A stretch of 64,000 nucleotides of DNA from positions 2,418,001 to 2,482,000 of the forward strand of contig NZ_CP045118.1 in the NCBI RefSeq assembly GCF_009189165.1, given 5' to 3'. Positions within the stretch are counted from its first letter, which is position 1. Each line of letters starts with the position of its first letter. This DNA comes from Pseudomonas sp. SCB32 (lineage in GTDB: Bacteria > Pseudomonadota > Gammaproteobacteria > Pseudomonadales > Pseudomonadaceae). The translations under genes were made by a program, and so were the position numbers. This document shows positions 1-9,673 of this stretch, in pieces. The notes under the pieces were generated by a model. It searched no databases. It saw only the letters and a program-made list of their open reading frames with translations, and was not told the DNA's origin.

Positions 1-451
1 AGTTGAATGCTGTGGTAAGGAGTAGCTTGTCGAGTAGCTTTGGGAGGCCTTCGAGTTCGTTGAATCCCTTTCTAATTAGAACTTCTCTGAATAGCTCTCG
101 ATCAGAATAGGTGCCATCTATTCGCGCGCCAACGGTGCTGGCGTCGTTTGGCGTGGAGGTAAAATCGCGCGTAGTATGAATAAAGTTTGTAAAATATGGC
201 TTTTTTAGCTCTGAATATTTTCTTAGTACATTGCTTAATAGTTCGTTAAGCTGAGCTTGTTCTTTCTTTTTTCCGATAAAATCTTGGATTATCCCCTTGG
301 ATTTGTACTGGAAGTCTGGGTAAAAGGACGGGTCTAAAGGTGTTAGGTCCCTTGCGGTGATGCTTCCCGATGTTTGAGAGGAAGAGGGGGTGCACCACGG
401 GCAGTTTGTTTCGAATGTGGTCTTTTTGCAGGTGTTGCATTGATATATCAT
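1..451 (-). CDS. Zinc-ribbon protein of unknown function, C-terminus beyond the window
   Basis: The frame is open from an ATG at 451 to the window edge, giving at least 150 residues; the C-terminus is missing. AGGAGG lies six bases before the ATG, so the start is well supported. The protein begins MIYQCNTCKK and carries four cysteines spaced CxxC-x8-CxxC (Cys5, Cys8, Cys17, Cys20), a zinc-ribbon pattern. The rest is polar and Lys/Asn rich with no fold I recognise. Base composition is clearly lower in GC than the core genes. It follows the HNH endonuclease gene by 67 bp on the same strand, so the two are probably one transcript. A function is not assigned; an accessory or defence role is inference from the neighbour. 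Confidence 0.7.
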   Translation of the reverse strand, partial: MIYQCNTCKKTTFETNCPWCTPSSSQTSGSITARDLTPLDPSFYPDFQYKSKGIIQDFIGKKKEQAQLNELLSNVLRKYSELKKPYFTNFIHTTRDFTSTPNDASTVGARIDGTYSDRELFREVLIRKGFNELEGLPKLLDKLLLTTAFN

Positions 452-518
452 GTTTGGCCTCCTGCTGGTTAGCCTTTGGCGGAAAGGCTATTTGGCGATA
501 AATTACAGTCGTGCGCTC

Positions 519-1139
519 TTAGCCAAAATGCTTCTCTCGGTGGCAGTTCGGGCACAAAGCAATCGCATTTCTTACTGTGTCTTCACCGCCATTTGCGAGC
601 GGTAGACAGTGGTGTACTTCGAGGTAAGGAGAATTATCAGATTTGCGATTGAAGGGCGCAGGCTGCTTGCAGTCCTCACATTTCCCCTTCGCACGTAGCA
701 ATACCTCGGCGACCACATCGGGATTACGGTTAAACACCACCGTGCGGACAGTTTTCTTGCTCGGCTTCTTCGGTGCATTTGCCAGACGGTCTCTGCGCTG
801 TTCGGCTGAGTCTTGAAGTGCTTCTTTTACGGATTGCAGGAAGTCGTCTTGCATGGTTGCTGCTTCGTTCTGCGAGCCTTGCCGATACTCCGCGTACATC
901 ACCAGGGCGCGGCGATACATGTCTTTCCCGTGCGTATTGAGTTGTAGGATTTCCTTGGTTGGGTCGAACTTCTGGCAAATGACGGCGAAGGCTGCACTGG
1001 TCTTGATATCGCCGAGTGAGAAGTCGCCTTGGTCAAAGTGCATTGCCAAATCTTTAAGGCGGCCGTCGATAGGGCCCGTGTAGTTCTGGATGGTTTTTGG
1101 GCTTTTGCCTTGGGCGATCAACCAGTCTTTGAATGTCAT
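519..1139 (-). CDS. HNH endonuclease (McrA-like restriction family)
   Basis: This is a 206-residue protein with a C-terminal HNH nuclease module. A treble-clef zinc site is formed by Cys154/Cys157 and Cys196/Cys199. The catalytic motif EVHH lies at 174-177, followed by Asn191 and His200/His204, the arrangement of McrA-type HNH endonucleases. The first 110 residues resemble the helical SAM-like domain of tyrosine recombinases (start MTFKDWLIAQGKSPKTIQNY) and may serve DNA binding; this is a visual resemblance only. Residues 105-130 are a basic linker. The gene heads a probable operon with the zinc-ribbon gene at 1-451. Restriction of modified or foreign DNA is the usual role of such enzymes; the actual substrate cannot be read from the sequence. 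Confidence 0.8.
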   Translation of the reverse strand: MTFKDWLIAQGKSPKTIQNYTGPIDGRLKDLAMHFDQGDFSLGDIKTSAAFAVICQKFDPTKEILQLNTHGKDMYRRALVMYAEYRQGSQNEAATMQDDFLQSVKEALQDSAEQRRDRLANAPKKPSKKTVRTVVFNRNPDVVAEVLLRAKGKCEDCKQPAPFNRKSDNSPYLEVHHCLPLANGGEDTVRNAIALCPNCHREKHFG

Positions 1140-1200
1140 CTACCGCAAACTCTCTTGCCGCTGAATCTCAGTTGCTGCTTCTCTGCGTATCGGGCGAGGC

Positions 1201-2355
1201 TCATTCCCCGTCCACTCCGTTGCGCTGATGCCGATAAACACTCACCGCCTCATAAACCGCTTTCCGCAAACGGTTGATGCCACCAATGGGCTGGTGCTCG
1301 GGCAGTGCATGCCAGGGGTTGTAGGAAATGTTGTCGCACGCGAAGTTCTGCTCGCGGCTGTCGAAGTCCTGGGCGGGGATGCTGACGGTGGCGACGGTCT
1401 GGAAGGGGGCGTCCTTTTCGCTCCATTCGACGCTGGTGTCTTCGATGGGCATGTATTGGCTCGGGTCCTGTTTCTGCACTTGCAGGGCGAAGCAGGCGGG
1501 TACGCGGTCGACCGAGAGTTGCTGGTACATGGCGGTGCGCAGGAAGTTGGGCTGCTTTTCGTTGAGCTTGGGGAGCTGGTAGGCCGGGCAGCCATCGGTC
1601 ATGGGGATGACGCGGTATTTGATGTTGTTCGCCTCGCCCAGTTTGTAGGGCGCGATGCCGTTGTAGCCGGCCTGGAGCGGGCTGTCGGGGGCGGGGGCGA
1701 GGGTTTGCAGGGCGATGATCAGGTGGCGGAGTTCCCAGGTATTGGGCTTCCAACTGGGGAAGAAGGCGCCGATCTGCTGGCCGCTGGCCTGGGCGGCGAA
1801 GTTCTGCCGGTATTCGGCGACGTCGCGGACGAAGAACACCGAATGGTTGAACATGACGAAGTCCTGCTCGGTGTCGTGGCCTTTGCCGGGCATCAGCTTG
1901 GCTCCGGGGACATCGAGCAGTTTGATGGCCATACCGCGGGCGTCGCGGGCGCTGTCGAACTGCGGGTAGGGGTTGCCGTTGGAGAAGCGGACCATGGCCT
2001 GCCACTTTTTGCCGGGCTCGGCGAATACGCCCTGGCGCAGGCCGGGGGCGAGGTCGCTGCTGACGGTGACTTCGGCCTTCACGCAGCCGTGGGCCTTGGC
2101 GTGGGCGTCACGCAGTACGCGGGTGTTGTCGCGGTGCTGTTCGACGATGCGCAGGGCGTCTTCGATGATGGCCTGGGTGAGCTGGGCTTCGCCCGGCGGG
2201 ATTTCTTCCTGGGCGGAGACGGGGCCGGAGAATTTCCAGGCGTAGTAGAGGCTGCCGATGCCCCAGCCGAGCAGGCCTATGCCGGCGAGGGCGAGCAGCA
2301 GGCGGCCGAGCCACTTGCCGAGGAAGAGCCAGATTCGGGTGAGCAGGGATTGCAT
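1201..2355 (-). CDS. Catalase-fold haem protein (SrpA-like), membrane-anchored
   Basis: The 384-residue product begins with a membrane segment (about residues 8-36). The ATG at 2355 is preferred over upstream starts because it has an AAAGGA element and the upstream frame crosses repeat-like sequence. The body has hallmarks of catalase-related peroxidases: distal His85 in HAKAHG, a core beginning MVRFSNGNP, and QDFVMFNHSVFFVRD, which parallels the haem-pocket strand of catalases. It lacks the long N-terminal arm and C-terminal flavodoxin domain of large catalases. It lies 347 bp after the di-haem cytochrome gene on the same strand, with repeats between. A role in peroxide or organic hydroperoxide handling at the membrane is inferred from the family; the substrate is unknown. 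Confidence 0.8.
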   Translation of the reverse strand: MQSLLTRIWLFLGKWLGRLLLALAGIGLLGWGIGSLYYAWKFSGPVSAQEEIPPGEAQLTQAIIEDALRIVEQHRDNTRVLRDAHAKAHGCVKAEVTVSSDLAPGLRQGVFAEPGKKWQAMVRFSNGNPYPQFDSARDARGMAIKLLDVPGAKLMPGKGHDTEQDFVMFNHSVFFVRDVAEYRQNFAAQASGQQIGAFFPSWKPNTWELRHLIIALQTLAPAPDSPLQAGYNGIAPYKLGEANNIKYRVIPMTDGCPAYQLPKLNEKQPNFLRTAMYQQLSVDRVPACFALQVQKQDPSQYMPIEDTSVEWSEKDAPFQTVATVSIPAQDFDSREQNFACDNISYNPWHALPEHQPIGGINRLRKAVYEAVSVYRHQRNGVDGE

Positions 2356-2454
2356 GGCACGGGGTCCTTTCGTGTTCTTTTTTATGGAGGGGACTCCGGG
2401 AGCTTCCCTCTCCTTGACCCTCTCTTCTGGGGAGAGGGGACTGCTTTTGTTCGT

Positions 2455-2572
2455 GTAGGAGCAACTGTCTTTTGGGCTATTCGCTGCGCTCACCCTTCGG
2501 GCCACACTGAAGTGCGTTCAGCGCAAGCGCTGTCCCGAAGGGGTATCACCCAGAAAACAACGTAGGAGCGGA
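2455..2572. repeat. Dispersed composite repeat, short form (copy 1 of 3)
   Basis: This stretch shares about 85 bp with copies at 11432 and 61093 (opening GTAGGAGCAACTGTCTTTTG and passing through AAGTGCGTTCAGCGCAAGCG). It then jumps to the 3' portion of the longer copies (GAAGGGGTATCACCCAGAAA). Compared with copy 3, the internal ~100 bp between two inverted AGCGCAAGCGCT/AGCGCTTGCGCT arms is missing. It occupies the gap between the cytochrome and catalase-like genes, where I see no coding gene. Confidence 0.8.
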
Positions 2573-2653
2573 GCTTCTCCGCGATCACCGCGATAGCGGT
2601 GCAAGGGGTGATTCCGGCCTGCCGGCCGGATCGCGGATAAGATCCGCTCCTAC
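2562..2653. repeat. GTAGGAGCGGA-type extragenic palindrome
   Basis: An inverted pair: GTAGGAGCGGAGCTTCTCCG at the left end and a related reverse copy ending GCTCCTAC at the right, with a loop containing GGCCTGCCGGCCGG. Related elements lie at 5466-5561 and 61299-61392. This is typical extragenic REP-like sequence of Pseudomonas and may form a hairpin downstream of the cytochrome gene. Confidence 0.8.
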
Positions 2654-2702
2654 GAAAGCGGCAATGTGCCTCGCTCCCACCAAGCGCCAACGGCTCGCGC
2701 CG

Positions 2703-4610
2703 TCATTCGCACTTCGGCTCGGGCGTCCACGGTTGGGTGGCGACGTTCGGGTCGAGTTTGGCTTCGTACTCGGGGTTGCCGAGCACCTTCAGGTATTCCA
2801 CCAGCGCCCAGCGTTCTTCCGGGCTGAGGGCTCGGCCGATGGCGCCGTCCTTGCGGCAACCGTCGCGGAATTCGTGGCCGCCGTTGCCGTTGCCGGTGAC
2901 GCTGGTCTTGTAGAGGAAGCCGCCGGGGAAGCGTTCGGTGCGGTAGCCGGCGTACTTGGGGTCGTATTCGAAGCTGCCGACCCAGAACTGGCTCTCGCGC
3001 TCGGCCACCGGGGAGAGCAGCTGGAACAGGTTGGGCACCGAGCCGTTGTGCAGGAAGGGCGGGGTGGCCCAGATGCCGTTCAGCGGGCGGGCCTTGTAGG
3101 CGCGTAGTTCCTGTACGCCGATGGGCAGGCCGTAGCCGTTCATTTCCTGCTGCTGTTCCGCGCCGATGTGGGCGTCGCGGTAGGCGCGCTGCTCGACGAA
3201 GGCGGTGACGTAGGCCAGGCCCTTGGCGGCGGAGATCTTCGACAGGTCCAGCGGTTGCTCGCTCTGCGGGTAGAGGTGGACGTTCATGCCCTGCAGTTCT
3301 TCGGCCTTGAGCTTCAGCGGGCGGATATCGAAGGTGTGGTCGGCGATGTTGTCGACGGTGGTCGGGTCGGTGCCGATTTCCTTGGTGGGGACCATCTTCA
3401 TGCGCCACTCGGGCACGCGCGCTGGGGCGATGTAGTCCTTGGCGCCGGGCTCCTTCACATGCGGGCCGTGGCAGTAGACGCAGTTGGCCTGGAACAGGGC
3501 GCGGCCCTGGGAGGCCTTGGCCAGGTCGATCTCGCCGAAGACGTCCTTCGGCCAGGTCGGCGGTTTGAGGTGCTTGAGGGTTTCCTCGAGGGTGTAGAGG
3601 TCGCGCAGGCGCACGCTGGAGGCGTAGCGCTCGTCGCCCTGTACCGGTTTGCCGTCGGCTTCGAACATGCGCAGGGTGGCGCCGACGCCAAGGGCTTCGC
3701 CGATGTTGCGGGCCATGGGCTGCATGGCCGAGCCGTTCCACTGCACCCAGTCGAATTTCCAGATGTCCCAGACCTGCGGGTAGTTCACCGGGGCGTTGGC
3801 GACGCGGTAGTTGGAGGCGTCGATGCCGTCGCCGAACACGCTGTTGGCGATGCGCCCGAAGGCATCGGCGCGGCCGGGGCCTTCCTGGGTCGGGTAGAGG
3901 CCGCGGTGGGTGTCGTTCCAGGCGGTGGAGACCAGGGTGCCGAGCACGTTGCGCACGTCGCGCTTGAGCGCGGCCTTGCCCTTGGGATAGCGGTCGCCGA
4001 GCACGCCCTTGGCGAAGCGGTCGAACTTCCACGGCACGTAGTAGGTGGCCGCGAGGCTTGCGCCCAGCGCCTGGCCGAAGGCGCCGCCGCGCAGGGTGGG
4101 CACGGTGGAGGCGATGGAGTGCATGGCCGCGCCGCCGTCGATGCGAATGGCGGTGCCTTTGTAGCGCAGCTCGCCGGTGTGGCAGGCGGAGCAGGTGATG
4201 TCCAGGTACCAGGCGCCGCTCTCGCCGTCCTGGTGGCGGGCGAAGCCGACCGGCAGGTTGCCGGGGTTGGCCGGGTTGGCGGCCTTGGTGTCCTCGGCGT
4301 CGCGGCCGATCTGCTCGGGCTCGATGAGGAAGCCGAAGCGCGCGAGGTTTTCCGGGCTGGCGAACTTGTCCCGGGAGAAGGGTTGCTCCAGGTGGGTGAA
4401 CCAGTCGTAGCGCAGGCCTTTAACCTGGGTGCCCTGAGGCGTGTAGTAGTAGGTCTCGCGGTCGGCCTGGGTCCACTGGTCGAGGTGGATCATGTTTTCC
4501 GGCGGGGTGTACTGCGGCAGGTTGGGGTGCGCGGTATACCAGGCGATGAGGCCGCCGATCAGAAGTAGCAGAAACAGGACTGCAAGTAGGACGCGGCCAA
4601 TAATGCGCAT
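2703..4610 (-). CDS. Large membrane-anchored di-haem cytochrome c (RoxA/MauG/CcpA superfamily-like)
   Basis: The protein has 635 residues, an N-terminal signal/anchor (about 5-26) and two c-type haem-binding motifs, CSACH at 140-144 and CVYCH at 377-381. The large spacing, the length and the WDIWKFDWVQWNGS segment between the haems fit the extended di-haem peroxidase/oxygenase branch that includes the rubber oxygenase RoxA, rather than the ~330-residue CcpA peroxidases. This is a resemblance by eye. It should be periplasmic and tethered to the inner membrane. The catalase-fold gene lies downstream on the same strand. Peroxidase, oxygenase or electron-transfer activity are all possible; I cannot pick one. 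Confidence 0.8.
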   Translation of the reverse strand: MRIIGRVLLAVLFLLLLIGGLIAWYTAHPNLPQYTPPENMIHLDQWTQADRETYYYTPQGTQVKGLRYDWFTHLEQPFSRDKFASPENLARFGFLIEPEQIGRDAEDTKAANPANPGNLPVGFARHQDGESGAWYLDITCSACHTGELRYKGTAIRIDGGAAMHSIASTVPTLRGGAFGQALGASLAATYYVPWKFDRFAKGVLGDRYPKGKAALKRDVRNVLGTLVSTAWNDTHRGLYPTQEGPGRADAFGRIANSVFGDGIDASNYRVANAPVNYPQVWDIWKFDWVQWNGSAMQPMARNIGEALGVGATLRMFEADGKPVQGDERYASSVRLRDLYTLEETLKHLKPPTWPKDVFGEIDLAKASQGRALFQANCVYCHGPHVKEPGAKDYIAPARVPEWRMKMVPTKEIGTDPTTVDNIADHTFDIRPLKLKAEELQGMNVHLYPQSEQPLDLSKISAAKGLAYVTAFVEQRAYRDAHIGAEQQQEMNGYGLPIGVQELRAYKARPLNGIWATPPFLHNGSVPNLFQLLSPVAERESQFWVGSFEYDPKYAGYRTERFPGGFLYKTSVTGNGNGGHEFRDGCRKDGAIGRALSPEERWALVEYLKVLGNPEYEAKLDPNVATQPWTPEPKCE

Positions 4611-4744
4611 CGAAACTTCCTTGTTTTATGTGCGAAATATATTCGGACGTTTATGCCAACTGTGTAGCGGATTGGCAAGGTGATGGCATGCGGGATTTGG
4701 GGTTTTATCCGTTGGGAGCGGGGTCGACGGGGCTGCGGCGTTTG

Positions 4745-4884
4745 CCTCGTAGGATGGGTAGAGCAGCGCGAAACCCATCGGGCTTGAGTGTCGGGACAGC
4801 ATGGGTATCGCTGCGCTCTACCCATCCTACGGCGCTGCATCCGCCCCCTTGTAGGATGGGTGGAGCGCAGCGATACCCATCGTG
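4745..4884. repeat. Cluster of three GTAGGATGGGT palindromic repeat units
   Basis: Three units of a repeat with core GTAGGATGGGTAGAGC...ACCCATCG are packed in 140 bp, in direct, inverted and direct order. They fill most of the gap between the cytochrome promoter side and the gene ending at 4885. Adjacent inverted units can form strong hairpins. No gene is visible between 4611 and 4884. Confidence 0.75.
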
Positions 4885-5352
4885 CTAATGGCCGGGGCGC
4901 AGGTCGAGCAGCAGGCTGAGGCTGAGCAGCACGCCGATCAGCACACCGACCACGCAGGCGATGATCAGCGGCCCGTGCAGGCTGCGACTGTCGTCTTCAT
5001 CGTCGGGCAGGCGGGCTTGGATGGCGGGCCAGAGGTCGTCCGGCGGGGGTAGTTCCGGCCAGGGTTCGTCGCTTTCGGCAGGCGGTGGGAGCTCGGCAAG
5101 CTGGTAGAGCAGGGCGATCATCCAGTCCAGCGCGGTACTGCGCGTGGGGTGGTAGCGGTCGGCGTCGGTCCAGATGTGCAGGAAGGTGTCGATCAACAGG
5201 GCGTCGGCTTCTGACTGGTCGACCTTCAGGCGCAGCGCCAGTGGGTACAGGCGTGGTGCCACGCAGCGGTAGAGGGTGGCGAAGGCGCGCGCATCACCGT
5301 CGCCGCTTTCGGCGAGCAGGTGGCTGAGGAAGTTTTCTTGGTCCTGATCGAT
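4885..5352 (-). CDS. ECF sigma region-2-like domain joined to a membrane segment; apparent ATC start
   Basis: From 5352 the frame reads IDQDQENFLSHLLAES and continues for 155 residues. Residues 4-82 match ECF sigma region 2 (LYRCVAPRLYPLALRLK, then FLHIWTDADRYHPTRSTALD, as in SigK-type ECF factors). Region 4 is absent. Instead there is a Pro/Glu linker, LWPAIQARL as seen in anti-sigma factors of the RskA kind, and one membrane helix (about 125-148). No ATG, GTG or TTG lies in frame near the domain start. GGAGGG sits four bases before an ATC codon at 5350-5352, so translation may start at ATC or the gene may have lost its ATG. The only in-frame alternative is GTG at 5262, which cuts into the domain. 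It could be a relic of a sigma/anti-sigma pair. Confidence 0.55.
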   Translation of the reverse strand: MDQDQENFLSHLLAESGDGDARAFATLYRCVAPRLYPLALRLKVDQSEADALLIDTFLHIWTDADRYHPTRSTALDWMIALLYQLAELPPPAESDEPWPELPPPDDLWPAIQARLPDDEDDSRSLHGPLIIACVVGVLIGVLLSLSLLLDLRPGH

Positions 5353-5465
5353 GCTGCCCTCCGGCGGTGACGCGGCGAGCGGGGGTGCGTATGGAGGGTA
5401 AGGATAGATGGTGGGGATTTTCGCGGTGGTGCATACAGATTGAGCCCCGGCGCGAGGGGCTCTTT

Positions 5466-5561
5466 TAGGAGCGGAGCTTCTCCGCGAAATCCCGGCGCAG
5501 CCGGGACCAGCGTCGATTGCACCGGCCTGCCGGCCGGATCGCGGAGAAGCTCCGCTCCTAC
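5466..5561. repeat. GTAGGAGCGGA-type extragenic palindrome
   Basis: Opens TAGGAGCGGAGCTTCTCCGC and closes with GCGGAGAAGCTCCGCTCCTA, enclosing CGGCCTGCCGGCCGG. Same family as 2562-2653. It lies just downstream of the pobA stop codon and may act as its 3' hairpin. Confidence 0.85.
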
Positions 5562-5574
5562 GAGATCAAGAGCC

Positions 5575-7747
<2,173 letters not shown>

Positions 7748-7753
7748 GCCGCC

Positions 7754-8683
7754 ATGAATATCGATTCGCGTATCAAGTTCCGTCACCTGGTGTGTTTCCT
7801 CGAAGTGGCCCGGCAGGGCAGCCTGGCCCGCGCAGCTGATGTTTTGGCGGTGAGCCAGCCGGCGATCTCGAAGACGCTCAAGGAGCTGGAGGATCTGCTG
7901 GAAGCCAGCCTGTTCGAACGCGGCAAGAGCGGCGCCAGCCTGACCGAAGCGGGCGTGGCCTTCCTGCGCTACGCCGGCCCCTGCGTGCAGGCGCTGCGCG
8001 ACGGGGTGAACAGCCTGCGCGGTGGCGAGTACGCCTCCAGCACGGTGCGGCTGGGTGTTCTTTCCACCGTGGAGAGCCTGCTGATGCCGGAAGTGGTGCG
8101 GCGCCTGCACGAGCGCCATCCGGCGCTGGTGGTCAGCGTAGTCACCGGGCCGAGCGCGCACCTGCTGTCGCAACTGCGGGTCGGCGAACTGGACCTGGTG
8201 GTCGGGCGCATGACCGAAAGCCCGCAGATCCAGGGCCTGGCTTTCGAGCACCTGTATAGCGAGTCCATGACCCTGGTGGCTCGCGCCGGCCATCCGCTGG
8301 TGGGCCGTCCGCTGCCACCTTCGGCGCTGGATGACTGGCCATTGGTGCTGCCGTTGGCCGGTACCACCATCCGCAAATCCGCTGACAGCCTGCTGGTGCA
8401 GAGCGGCCTCGGCCAGCCGCGCCGGCGGCTGGAAACCCTCTCCACCGTGCTCAGCCGCCGTTATGTGTTGAGCAGCGACGCGTTGTGGATCGCTCCGCTG
8501 GATTCAGTGCGCCTGGACCTGCGCTCCGGCGAGATGGTCGAACTGCCGCTGGATGTGCAGGAGCCGGGCGGTTCGGTGGGCCTGTGCAGCAACTCGACGC
8601 TGCCGCTGTCCCTTGGCGCGCACTGGTGCCTGGAGGTACTGCGCGAGGTGGGCGAGGCGTACCGCGAGGGGATTTATCCATAA
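7754..8683 (+). CDS. pcaQ: LysR-family activator of the pca genes
   Basis: The 309-residue LTTR has its winged helix-turn-helix at about 8-65 (HLVCFLEVARQGSLARAADV, AISKTLKELEDLL), followed by the two-lobed effector domain. The opening MNIDSRIKFRHLVCFLEV and the position just upstream of pcaHG identify PcaQ, which responds to a protocatechuate-pathway metabolite. It starts six bases after the pobR stop and could share its transcript. Its own stop codon TAA at 8681-8683 lies inside a near-perfect operator palindrome, so the regulator gene and its target promoter physically overlap. Confidence 0.93.
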   Translation: MNIDSRIKFRHLVCFLEVARQGSLARAADVLAVSQPAISKTLKELEDLLEASLFERGKSGASLTEAGVAFLRYAGPCVQALRDGVNSLRGGEYASSTVRLGVLSTVESLLMPEVVRRLHERHPALVVSVVTGPSAHLLSQLRVGELDLVVGRMTESPQIQGLAFEHLYSESMTLVARAGHPLVGRPLPPSALDDWPLVLPLAGTTIRKSADSLLVQSGLGQPRRRLETLSTVLSRRYVLSSDALWIAPLDSVRLDLRSGEMVELPLDVQEPGGSVGLCSNSTLPLSLGAHWCLEVLREVGEAYREGIYP

Positions 8684-8697
8684 CCATTTGGTTATGG
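8678..8697. promoter_or_regulatory. PcaQ operator (palindrome) upstream of pcaH
   Basis: The sequence CCATAACCATTTGGTTATGG has perfect eight-base arms around a four-base centre. It contains ATAACC-N4-GGTTAT, which matches the ATAACC-N4-GGTTAA type site described for PcaQ in rhizobia. It sits about 105 bp before the pcaH start and covers the pcaQ stop codon. Confidence 0.8.
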
Positions 8698-8800
8698 ATT
8701 GCGGGCATCTTTTCAGTTTTCGGCGCCGGGCTTGCGGGGGACACTCCGCCGCACTGCCTGATGTAACAGGCTCCTATAAATCCAACAAGAGGAGACCGAC

Positions 8801-9520
8801 ATGTCCGACGCGGAAAACAGCCGCTTCGTCATTCGTGACCGAAACTGGCACCCCAAGGCCTTCACCCCCGACTACAAGACCTCCATCGCCCGCTCGCCGC
8901 GCCAGGCGCTGGTGAGCATTCCGCAGTCGGTCTCCGAGACCAGCGGCCCGGACTTCTCGCACCTGAAGATGGGCGAGCACGACAACGACCTGCTGCTGAA
9001 CTTCAACAACGGTGGCCTGCCGATCGGCGAGCGCATCCTGATTTCCGGCCGGGTCATGGACCAGTACGGCAAGCCCGTCCCGCACACCCTGGTGGAGATG
9101 TGGCAGGCCAACGCCGGCGGCCGCTATCGCCACAAGAACGACCGCTACCTGGCACCGCTGGACCCGAATTTCGGTGGTGTCGGCCGTGCGCTGACTGACA
9201 GCGAAGGGCGTTACATCTTCCGCACCATCAAGCCCGGTCCGTATCCCTGGGGTAACGGACCCAACGACTGGCGCCCGGCGCATGTCCACTTCTCCATCAG
9301 CGGCCCGTCGATCTCCGCCCGCTTGGTCACCCAGCTGTACTTCGAGGGTGACCCGCTGATCCCGATGTGCCCGATCGTCAAATCCATCGCCAACCCGGAC
9401 GCGGTGCAAACGCTGATCGCCAAGCTCGACATGAGCAACGCCAACCCCATGGACTGCCTGGCCTACCGCTTCGACATCGTGCTGCGCGGCCAGCGCAAGA
9501 CTCACTTCGAGAACCGCTGA
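8801..9520 (+). CDS. pcaH: Protocatechuate 3,4-dioxygenase beta subunit
   Basis: The 239-residue subunit binds the catalytic Fe(III) of intradiol ring cleavage, which turns protocatechuate into 3-carboxy-cis,cis-muconate. The four iron ligands of the family fall at Tyr109, Tyr148, His161 and His163 ([11 protein letters not shown]), and all are present. AAGAGGAGA precedes the ATG by about seven bases. It follows the PcaQ operator and precedes pcaG by an unusually long 153-bp spacer. It forms an alpha/beta heteromer with PcaG in the cytoplasm. Confidence 0.97.
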   Translation: MSDAENSRFVIRDRNWHPKAFTPDYKTSIARSPRQALVSIPQSVSETSGPDFSHLKMGEHDNDLLLNFNNGGLPIGERILISGRVMDQYGKPVPHTLVEMWQANAGGRYRHKNDRYLAPLDPNFGGVGRALTDSEGRYIFRTIKPGPYPWGNGPNDWRPAHVHFSISGPSISARLVTQLYFEGDPLIPMCPIVKSIANPDAVQTLIAKLDMSNANPMDCLAYRFDIVLRGQRKTHFENR

Positions 9521-9660
9521 GAAACCGTGTCGGGCCGGCTGCGCGTCGGCGGTGCGGCGTTGAAAGCGACCTCAGAATGCTCATTCAGGGCAACTGAACT
9601 CCGCTTCTTCGGTCGCTTTCGCCTTGCCCCGCGCTAGCTCGCTCAGCCCGAAACGGTTTC
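9521..9660. other. Nested inverted repeats in the pcaH-pcaG spacer
   Basis: The spacer holds an outer pair GAAACCGTGTCGGGC (9521-9535) / GCCCGAAACGGTTTC (9646-9660), 14 of 15 complementary. Inside it is GAAAGCGACC (9562) / GGTCGCTTTC (9611), 10 of 10, and a small TTCAG/CTGAA stem at 9584-9598. The transcript could fold into one long stem exposing or hiding the pcaG ribosome site just after it. I see no ORF in the spacer. Confidence 0.7.
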
Positions 9661-9673
9661 GGAGAAAAATAAG

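Noticed and set aside
1228..2565. Long plus-strand open frame opposite the catalase-like gene
   Set aside because: It is an antisense shadow: its composition is Gly/Val/Ala-rich without motifs, while the minus frame has clear catalase blocks.
3168..4568. 466-codon plus-strand frame opposite the di-haem cytochrome
   Set aside because: No recognisable domain and the typical GC-rich antisense composition; the minus strand carries two haem motifs and a signal anchor.
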